Positions 1-4,582 of a DNA stretch of 7,113 nt are shown piece after piece (position 1 is the stretch's first letter; each line of letters opens with the position of its first letter). This DNA is from an uncultured Veillonellaceae bacterium. Its GTDB lineage: Bacteria; Bacillota; Negativicutes; Veillonellales; Negativicoccaceae. Location of the stretch: assembly GCA_902488965.1 (NCBI GenBank), contig CABTYA010000053.1:1-7113 (forward strand), read 5' to 3'. Under the pieces are notes generated by a model. That model searched no databases. It was not told where the DNA came from and saw only the letters and a list, made by a program, of their open reading frames with translations. Position numbers and translations under genes: made by a program.

Positions 1-54
1 AAGAAATACGGTCTCAAAAAGGCGCGTAAAGCATCGCAGTTCTCCAAACGTTAA
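1..54 (+). CDS. rpsI: 30S ribosomal protein S9, C-terminal end (partial)
   Basis: Frame 1 reads KKYGLKKARKASQFSKR followed by TAA. This is the hallmark C-terminal tail of ribosomal protein S9, a basic extension that in the assembled 30S subunit reaches the P site and contacts the tRNA; the final SKR is nearly universal. Only 17 residues are inside the window and the 5' part lies upstream. The wording of the tail is close to that of Firmicutes S9 proteins as I remember them, which supports the Firmicutes assignment. It is normally co-transcribed with rplM (L13), which would lie further upstream. The gene is followed by its own intrinsic terminator, so it is probably not in the same transcript as the LPS genes. 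Confidence 0.93.
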   Translation, partial: KKYGLKKARKASQFSKR

Positions 55-62
55 GACAACGG

Positions 63-91
63 AAAGACCCGATTCGATTCGGGTCTTTTTT
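63..91 (+). terminator. Intrinsic terminator after rpsI
   Basis: A 10-bp perfect stem pairs 63-72 (AAAGACCCGA) with 79-88 (TCGGGTCTTT) around a 6-nt loop, and is followed by an uninterrupted T run (86-91). It begins 8 nt after the rpsI stop codon. It should end the ribosomal-protein transcript and insulate the downstream lipid A genes. Confidence 0.93.
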
Positions 92-101
92 GTTTCCCGC
101 C

Positions 102-131
102 GTCCGTTCGCCGAGGTTGCGACGAACGGGC
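102..131. repeat. Imperfect inverted repeat overlapping the lpxC promoter
   Basis: GTCCGTTCG at 102-110 is mirrored by CGAACGGGC at 123-131, with 8 of 9 positions complementary (the exception would be a G-U pair in RNA) and a 12-nt centre. The centre contains the probable -35 box (117-122), so the arms flank the RNA polymerase contact region. It has no T run, so it is not a terminator. It could be an operator for a dimeric regulator, or a chance dyad in GC-rich DNA; no known operator consensus is recognised. Confidence 0.45.
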
Positions 132-146
132 AAGTTAGGCTATAAT
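117..146 (+). promoter_or_regulatory. Probable sigma-A/sigma-70 promoter for lpxC-fabZ(-lpxA)
   Basis: A perfect -10 hexamer TATAAT lies at 141-146. An 18-nt spacer separates it from TTGCGA at 117-122, a 4-of-6 match to TTGACA. Transcription would start near 153, giving a leader of about 30 nt before lpxC that carries the AAGGAG ribosome binding site at 174-179. Position just after the rpsI terminator and before the first LPS gene fits a housekeeping promoter. The -10 is convincing; the -35 is ordinary. Confidence 0.72.
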
Positions 147-184
147 AAAAAGGTTATCAAAAGACAGTCGATGAAGGAGAGCGT

Positions 185-1018
185 ATGCAAAATACTTTGG
201 CACAGGCCGTCACTTATGAAGGGACGGGCTTACACTTGGGAAAACCGGTACGGATGACGCTGCGTCCGGCACCGGCCGACAGCGGTGTGGTGTTTGTACG
301 GACGGATCTGCCGTCTGCTGCGCCGATTCCGGTCGATGTAGGGCGGATCACCACGACGATGCGGGCGACCGCATTGGGCGACGGCGAAGTGTTCGTGATC
401 ACTGTCGAACACGTGCTGAGCGCACTGCATGCGATGGGCATCGATAATTGCATCGTTGAGATGGATTCACCGGAGCCGCCCGTGGCGGACGGCGGCTCGG
501 CGGATTTTGTCGGGCTGATTTTACGCGCCGGCATCAAGGAACAGGAGGGCGCGTCGCGGGCACGGCGGTTGACGGCGCCGTGCAGTGTTTACGACGATGC
601 GGGCGACCGCTTTATCGTGGCGCTGCCGTATGCGGGATTTCGCGTGACGTTCGTGTCGGAAAATCCGCATCCCCTTTTGGGAACGCAGGCGGTGGATATC
701 GAGGTGACGCCGGAGTCCTATCAGCGGGAAATCATGCGCGCGCGGACGATCGGTTTTACCTATGAGCTGGAAAAACTGCGGGCGATGGGACTGGCCCAGG
801 GCGGCAACTTGCAAAATGCGCTGGTGTATTCGGAGACGGAGTGCCTGTCCGAGCCGCATTATCCCGATGAGTTGGTACGCCATAAGGTACTCGACGTCAT
901 CGGCGATATCTATTTGGCGGGGCGAGTTGAGGCGCATATCATCGCCCGCAAGTCGAGTCATCAGCTGAACACCGCGCTGGCCAAACAGATGGTCGCGCAG
1001 TGGACGAAGGGGGAATAA
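185..1018 (+). CDS. lpxC: UDP-3-O-acyl-N-acetylglucosamine deacetylase
   Basis: LpxC is the zinc-dependent cytoplasmic deacetylase that performs the committed step of lipid A synthesis, removing the N-acetyl group from UDP-3-O-acyl-GlcNAc. The 277-residue protein begins with the family signature TLAQAVTYEGTGLHLGKPV. The expected active-site residues are visible: E75-H76 in VEHVLSALHAMGIDN (catalytic Glu and first zinc His), H233 and D237 in HKVLDVIGD (the other zinc ligands), and H259 in KSSHQLN (the His that stabilises the transition state in known LpxC). The start has AAGGAG 5 nt upstream and gives the canonical N-terminus. Compared with the E. coli enzyme (305 residues) it ends only 18 residues after H259, so it lacks the C-terminal tail that in E. 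coli is the FtsH degradation signal. It is the first gene of the LPS cluster, with fabZ 2 nt downstream. Confidence 0.97.
   Translation: MQNTLAQAVTYEGTGLHLGKPVRMTLRPAPADSGVVFVRTDLPSAAPIPVDVGRITTTMRATALGDGEVFVITVEHVLSALHAMGIDNCIVEMDSPEPPVADGGSADFVGLILRAGIKEQEGASRARRLTAPCSVYDDAGDRFIVALPYAGFRVTFVSENPHPLLGTQAVDIEVTPESYQREIMRARTIGFTYELEKLRAMGLAQGGNLQNALVYSETECLSEPHYPDELVRHKVLDVIGDIYLAGRVEAHIIARKSSHQLNTALAKQMVAQWTKGE
1007..1013 (+). promoter_or_regulatory. Ribosome binding site of fabZ, inside the end of lpxC
   Basis: AAGGGGG at 1007-1013 lies 7 nt before the ATG at 1021. It decides the fabZ start: an in-frame GTG at 1000 would add seven residues (MDEGGII) ahead of the conserved MLNIQEIMAILPHR start, and that GTG precedes rather than follows this site. 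Because the site is within the last lpxC codons, fabZ translation is probably coupled to that of lpxC. Confidence 0.8.
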
Positions 1019-1020
1019 TC

Positions 1021-1491
1021 ATGCTCAATATACAAGAGATTATGGCGATTTTACCGCATCGCTACCCGATGCTCCTGGTGGATCGGATATTGGAAATCGA
1101 GCCGCTCAAACGCGCGGTCGGTATCAAAAATGTGACCGCTAACGAGCCGTTTTTTGCGGGGCATTTTCCCCAAGAACCGGTCATGCCCGGCGTATTGATT
1201 TGCGAGGCGATGGCACAGGTGGCCGGTGTGGCGCTTTTGTGCGGCATTGATGAAAAGGGCGTCTTGCCGATGTTCACCGGCATCAACCGGACACGGTTCC
1301 GCTCATCCGTCGTACCGGGCGATACGCTGCGTACGGAGGCCGAGGTCTTGAAAATTAAAGGGAAAATGGGCAAAGTCCACTGCTGCGGCTATGTCGGCGA
1401 TACGCTGAAGGCGGAAGGGGAATTCATGTTTTATTTGCAATATCCCGAGACGAATGCCCCGACAGAAGAAAAAACGGCAGAAAAAGATTAA
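1021..1491 (+). CDS. fabZ: 3-hydroxyacyl-[acyl-carrier-protein] dehydratase FabZ
   Basis: FabZ dehydrates 3-hydroxyacyl-ACP to trans-2-enoyl-ACP in type II fatty acid elongation. The 156-residue product is a single hot-dog domain. The N-terminal helix motif EIMAILPHRYPMLLVDRI (residues 6-23) is followed by the active-site segment GHFPQEPVMPGVLICEAMAQ (47-66), with catalytic H48 and E62 in the expected spacing. A hydrophilic tail rich in Glu, Lys and Thr after about residue 141 is slightly longer than in many FabZ proteins and probably has no catalytic role. The neighbourhood is meaningful: FabZ and LpxA both consume 3-hydroxyacyl-ACP, so placing them together with LpxC allows the membrane phospholipid and LPS branches to be balanced. 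No terminator follows the gene. Confidence 0.97.
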   Translation: MLNIQEIMAILPHRYPMLLVDRILEIEPLKRAVGIKNVTANEPFFAGHFPQEPVMPGVLICEAMAQVAGVALLCGIDEKGVLPMFTGINRTRFRSSVVPGDTLRTEAEVLKIKGKMGKVHCCGYVGDTLKAEGEFMFYLQYPETNAPTEEKTAEKD

Positions 1492-1653
1492 ACAGGTTGA
1501 AAATTAGAGGAAAAAAGAGTTAATCGGCGGATAAAAACGTTCAGCGGACGTGATGAGGATAGAGAACAGTTGACTTTGGGGACCGCCGTCCGACTATGTA
1601 TTGATTACCCGTGAGAGCGGGAGACGACAACAGACGAAAATGAAGGAGATAGA
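1492..1653 (+). other. 162-nt intergenic spacer between fabZ and lpxA
   Basis: No credible gene is present. The first third is A-rich and has no terminator, so read-through from fabZ is expected. TTGACT at 1570-1575 resembles a -35 box, but the only -10-like element at a tolerable distance is TATGTA at 1595-1600 (19-nt spacer, 3 of 6), so an internal promoter for lpxA is only a weak possibility. Short GC-rich segments can pair in mutually exclusive ways: 1525-1530 with 1583-1588, or 1545-1550 with 1587-1592. A 4-bp CCCG/CGGG hairpin sits at 1608-1621. The lpxA ribosome binding site AAGGAG is at 1643-1648. The spacer is unusual because fabZ and lpxA are often nearly contiguous in such clusters. 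Confidence 0.5.
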
Positions 1654-2466
1654 ATGGGATTACAAGTAGTCAAGACGCAGGCGCCGTCCGTGCATCCGAC
1701 GGCGATTGTCGATCCGACGGCGAAATTACATGCCAATGTCAAAATCGGACCCTACGCGGTGATCGGTCCGCATACGGAAATCGGGGAAGGGACGCAGATT
1801 GACGCGCACGCGGTCATTCACCCGTATACAACGATCGGCGCGCAATGCCGAATTTTTCCGAGCGCATCCATCGGCAGCGAGCCGCAGGACTTGAAATTCA
1901 AAGGCGAGCGCAGTTTTACGATTATCGGAGATGCGACGCAAATCCGCGAGTACGTGACGGTGAGCCGGGCGACCGGTGAAGATCAGCAGACGCGGGTCGG
2001 TTCGCATTGCCTGTTGCAGGCATATACCCATGTCGCGCACAATTGCCAGGTGGGCAATCATGTCGTGATGAGCAGCTTTTCGGGATTGGCGGGTCATGTA
2101 ATCCTGGAAGACGGTGCCGTTATCGGCGGCATGGCCGGCGTTCATCAGTTCGTCAAAATCGGCCGTACCTGCATGGTCGGCGCGATGACCAAAGTCGTCC
2201 AGGATGCGCCGCCGTATATTATCGTGGACGGCAATCCGGCGCGGGTCGTCGGACTCAATCATGTCGGTCTGGCGCGCAGCGGAGTATCTCCCGAAGTCAA
2301 GTCCGACCTCAAAAAAGCGTATCGTCTGTTGTACCGTTCGGGCTTGAGCCTGGTCGGCGCCATCGAAGAGATGGAGCAGGAGTTGCATGCGTACGAAGAA
2401 ATCGAGCATTTCCTCCGATTTTTACGCAACTGCGAACGCGGTATCGTGCGGACGCGAAAAGAATAA
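1654..2466 (+). CDS. lpxA: Acyl-[ACP]--UDP-N-acetylglucosamine O-acyltransferase
   Basis: LpxA starts lipid A synthesis in the cytoplasm by moving a 3-hydroxyacyl chain from ACP to the 3-OH of UDP-GlcNAc. The 270-residue protein has the left-handed beta-helix hexapeptide repeats across about residues 12-195 (for example VHPTAIVDPTAKLHANVKIGP), then a helical C-terminal domain containing the family motif KKAYRLLYRSGLSL (220-233). The catalytic His is H129 in THVAHNCQVGN, with H126 in front; LAGHV (H148) and GVHQF (H164) supply further active-site His residues. The residue aligning by hand to the E. coli acyl-chain ruler G173 is A177 (in MVGAMTK), so the pocket may be a little shorter. The start has AAGGAG 5 nt upstream. 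A terminator follows directly, making this the last gene of the first unit. Confidence 0.97.
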   Translation: MGLQVVKTQAPSVHPTAIVDPTAKLHANVKIGPYAVIGPHTEIGEGTQIDAHAVIHPYTTIGAQCRIFPSASIGSEPQDLKFKGERSFTIIGDATQIREYVTVSRATGEDQQTRVGSHCLLQAYTHVAHNCQVGNHVVMSSFSGLAGHVILEDGAVIGGMAGVHQFVKIGRTCMVGAMTKVVQDAPPYIIVDGNPARVVGLNHVGLARSGVSPEVKSDLKKAYRLLYRSGLSLVGAIEEMEQELHAYEEIEHFLRFLRNCERGIVRTRKE

Positions 2467-2471
2467 CAGCG

Positions 2472-2508
2472 ACATCCCGGTGGCCAGCCGTCATCGGGAT
2501 GTTTTTTT
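2472..2508 (+). terminator. Intrinsic terminator after lpxA
   Basis: ACATCCCG at 2472-2479 pairs perfectly with CGGGATGT at 2495-2502 around a 15-nt loop, followed by a run of seven T (2502-2508). It begins 5 nt after the lpxA stop codon. It divides the LPS cluster into two transcription units, unless read-through is appreciable. Confidence 0.9.
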
Positions 2509-2571
2509 GTGCCTTCCCGAGGCGCGGGGGCGTGTTTGTGCGGGAAAATCCGTCAGGCATACGCCTAAATA

Positions 2572-2580
2572 TGGTAAAAT
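2572..2580 (+). promoter_or_regulatory. Probable extended -10 promoter for lpxI-lpxB-msbA-waaA
   Basis: TGG followed by TAAAAT (-10 at 2575-2580, 5 of 6 to TATAAT) forms an extended -10 element. The stretch at the -35 position (about 2552-2557) has no good match, which is typical of extended -10 promoters. Transcription would begin near 2587, and the strong ribosome binding site GGGGAGG at 2597-2603 precedes lpxI by 6 nt. The location, after the lpxA terminator, supports a separate promoter. A short dyad AGGC-ATAC-GCCT at 2555-2566 lies just upstream of the extended -10 and could be an operator or chance. Confidence 0.62.
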
Positions 2581-2609
2581 AAAAGAAGTATACACAGGGG
2601 AGGAACTTC

Positions 2610-3449
2610 ATGGCAACTATCGGTTTGCTTGCCGGTGTCGGTATCTTGCCGGTCGAATTTTTGCGGGCGGCGCAAGCGGACGGCCATCGTGTGGTCGTTA
2701 TCGCGGTGGTCGACGATACGGCGGCGGAGCTCGAGCGGGAAGCGGATGCGTTTTATCGGATCTATGCCCTGAAACTGAATCGGATTATTCGGACGCTGAC
2801 AGCCGAAGGTGTGACGCAGGCGACGATGCTCGGCAAAGTGACCAAGGAAATATTGTTCAAACGGATGGCATTGCCGGATACGCGGGCACTCAAGCTCCTG
2901 CATCGGTTGCGTAACCGCAAGGACGACACCATCATGGAAGCGTTAGTCGAAGAACTGGCGGCGGACGGGATCGAGGTCCCGGACCAGACGGCGTATTTGC
3001 AGGCCTTGTTGCCCGCACCGCAGGTGTTCACCCGCCGGCGGCCGACGGCGGACGAGTGGGCCGATATCCGTTTCGGCTTTGCCACGGCCAAGCAGATGGG
3101 GCGGCTCGATATCGGGCAGACGGTGGTGATCAGTCGGCAAGCGGTGATGGCGATCGAGGCGATTGAAGGGACGGATGCCTGCATCGAGCGCGGCTGCGCA
3201 TTGGCCCGCCACGGTGCGGTCGTCGTCAAAACCGCCAAGCCGCAACAGGATACACGGTTTGACGTGCCGACGGTCGGCATGCAGACACTGCGGTCGATGT
3301 TGGCCCATGACGGTGCCGTACTGGCTATCGAGGCGGAGCGGACGCTCTTTGTCGAGCAGGCGGCGGTGATTGCCGAAGCCGATCGGCGAGGGATTGCGAT
3401 TTGCGCACTCACGCAGGCGCAGGCGCAAATGCCGGAGATGCCGTTATGA
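2610..3449 (+). CDS. lpxI: UDP-2,3-diacylglucosamine pyrophosphatase LpxI
   Basis: LpxI (the former DUF1009 family) hydrolyses UDP-2,3-diacylglucosamine to lipid X and UMP, the step done by LpxH in enterics and by LpxG in chlamydiae. The 279-residue protein opens with the family's glycine-rich IGLLAGVGILPVEF (residues 4-17) in the N-terminal domain. The C-terminal domain carries GQTVVISRQAVMAIEAIEGTDA (169-190) and the most conserved motif KTAKPQQDTRFDVPTVG (207-223), whose D214 and D218 are candidates for the essential metal-binding acidic residue known in the Caulobacter enzyme. Length is standard. The ATG has GGGGAGG 6 nt upstream and begins right at the conserved motif. The stop codon overlaps the lpxB start (ATGA). 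Its place directly before lpxB matches the product-substrate relation: LpxB uses lipid X. Confidence 0.95.
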   Translation: MATIGLLAGVGILPVEFLRAAQADGHRVVVIAVVDDTAAELEREADAFYRIYALKLNRIIRTLTAEGVTQATMLGKVTKEILFKRMALPDTRALKLLHRLRNRKDDTIMEALVEELAADGIEVPDQTAYLQALLPAPQVFTRRRPTADEWADIRFGFATAKQMGRLDIGQTVVISRQAVMAIEAIEGTDACIERGCALARHGAVVVKTAKPQQDTRFDVPTVGMQTLRSMLAHDGAVLAIEAERTLFVEQAAVIAEADRRGIAICALTQAQAQMPEMPL

Positions 3450-4582
3450 AGGTGATGTTTTCCGCGGGCGAGGCATCGGGGGACGTGCACGCGGCGGCGG
3501 TGGCACGTGCGCTCAAGGCGGCCGATCCGGACATCGAGATGTTCGGGATGGGCGGCCGCATGATGGCGGCGGCCGGTGTGGACGTGATTCGGGATATTGA
3601 CGATCTCGGCGTCATCGGTATCGCCGAAGTCATTCGCCGTTTGCCTTTTTTCTTTCGTTTGCGGGACGAATTGGCGGCGGCGGTACGGCGCGAACGGCCG
3701 GATGTTCTCGTGTGCGTGGATTATCCGGGATTCAATATGCGCTTGGCCCGCACGGTGCATGCCATGGGCGTGCCGGTCGTGTATTATATCGCGCCGACGA
3801 TTTGGGCGTGGCATGAGAGCCGCGGGCGGGCGATTGCACGCGATACCGACGCGGTGGCGTGTATTTTTCCCTTTGAAGAAGCGGCGTATCGGGCAATGGG
3901 CGCAAAGGCGATATTTGTCGGGCATCCGCTGCTTGATACGGTACGGCCGACACGCAGTCCGGAAGAAACGATGCGCGCGTTCGGTGCTCGCGCGTCGGCT
4001 CGGCGGTTGTTGCTGTTGCCCGGCAGTCGGGCGCAGGAAATCGAGCGGTTGCTCCCGTCGATGTTGGCCGCAGCGCGGATACTCGCCGCGCAATGTGAGC
4101 TGCAGTGCTTTCTGCCGCGCGCGACGACCATTGCCCGTGAACGATTGGAAGCCATGATTGCGGCGGCGGGCGTCGAGGTGCAGGTGACCGAGGGCGGCGT
4201 GTACGATCTCATGCAGATTGCCGATGCGGCGCTGGCGGCCTCGGGGACGGTAACGCTCGAAGCGGCGTTGATGCGGCTGCCGACCGTGTTGGTGTATCGG
4301 GTATCGCCGCTGACCTATTGGCTCGGACGGCGACTGCTCAAGACCGAATATATCGGCCTGCCGAATATTGTGGCCGGGCGGCGCGTCATCCCCGAATTGT
4401 TGCAAGACGAAGCGACACCGCCGCGGATGGCCGAGACACTGGCGCGATTGATTCCGGACGGCGCGCCGCGGCGGGAGATGATTGCCGCACTGGGTGAGGT
4501 GCGGGCGCGTCTGGGCACGCCGGGAGCGGTCGAGCGGGTCGCGCAATTGGTACGTAAGACAGCGGAAAGGACGACGGGATGA
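3446..4582 (+). CDS. lpxB: Lipid-A-disaccharide synthase
   Basis: LpxB is a GT19-family glycosyltransferase at the inner face of the cytoplasmic membrane that condenses lipid X with UDP-2,3-diacylglucosamine to make the beta-1,6-linked tetra-acyl disaccharide. The 378-residue product has the family landmarks in order: GEASGDVHA (8-16), VDYPGFNMRLA (91-101), YYIAPTIWAWH (113-123), a second Rossmann-like half with LLLLPGSRAQEI (188-199), and the nucleotide-sugar region LAASGTVTLEAAL (263-275) and LPNIVAGRRVIPELLQDEATP (305-325). The start at 3446 is chosen because MKVMFSAGEASGD is the canonical N-terminus; an in-frame TTG at 3401 would add 15 unconserved residues. It overlaps lpxI by 4 nt and msbA by 4 nt, so its translation is probably coupled; a modest GGAG at 3434-3437 is also available. 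Confidence 0.96.
   Translation: MKVMFSAGEASGDVHAAAVARALKAADPDIEMFGMGGRMMAAAGVDVIRDIDDLGVIGIAEVIRRLPFFFRLRDELAAAVRRERPDVLVCVDYPGFNMRLARTVHAMGVPVVYYIAPTIWAWHESRGRAIARDTDAVACIFPFEEAAYRAMGAKAIFVGHPLLDTVRPTRSPEETMRAFGARASARRLLLLPGSRAQEIERLLPSMLAAARILAAQCELQCFLPRATTIARERLEAMIAAAGVEVQVTEGGVYDLMQIADAALAASGTVTLEAALMRLPTVLVYRVSPLTYWLGRRLLKTEYIGLPNIVAGRRVIPELLQDEATPPRMAETLARLIPDGAPRREMIAALGEVRARLGTPGAVERVAQLVRKTAERTTG

Noticed and set aside
1000..1020. GTG at 1000 as the start of fabZ
   Set aside because: It precedes the AAGGGGG Shine-Dalgarno at 1007-1013 and adds residues not found in FabZ; ATG at 1021 gives the canonical N-terminus.
1553..1573. Six-residue frame (MRIENS) as a leader peptide before lpxA
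   Set aside because: No clear Shine-Dalgarno, no run of regulatory codons, and no terminator hairpin downstream; kept only as a side note in the spacer finding.
1570..1600. A full promoter (TTGACT to TATGTA) for lpxA
   Set aside because: The spacer is 19 nt and the -10 matches only 3 of 6, too weak to list as a feature.
1640..1669. Nine-residue frame (MKEIEWDYK) overlapping the lpxA start
   Set aside because: It arises because the lpxA Shine-Dalgarno AAGGAG is preceded by AT; the same accident occurs before lpxC at 171. No ribosome binding site of its own.
1726..2409. A 227-codon minus-strand frame opposite lpxA
   Set aside because: The regular hexapeptide repeats of LpxA produce a periodic antisense frame; no domain or ribosome binding site supports it.
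2387..2914. A + strand frame bridging the lpxA end, terminator, promoter and lpxI start
   Set aside because: It runs through a terminator and promoter and is out of frame with both conserved genes.
3411..3427. Tandem caggcg repeat near the lpxI 3' end
   Set aside because: Just two units encoding QAQAQ in an unconserved C-terminal tail; no sign of a functional repeat.
3401..3445. TTG at 3401 as the start of lpxB
   Set aside because: Adds 15 unconserved residues within the lpxI 3' end; ATG at 3446 begins the conserved MKVMFSAGEASGD and forms the ATGA overlap.
2762..4546. A 594-codon open frame on the minus strand opposite lpxI and lpxB
   Set aside because: It is Arg/His/Pro-rich with no recognisable domain, has no sensible start site, and lies wholly antisense to two firmly identified genes. 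Long antisense frames are common opposite GC-rich genes with strong codon bias.
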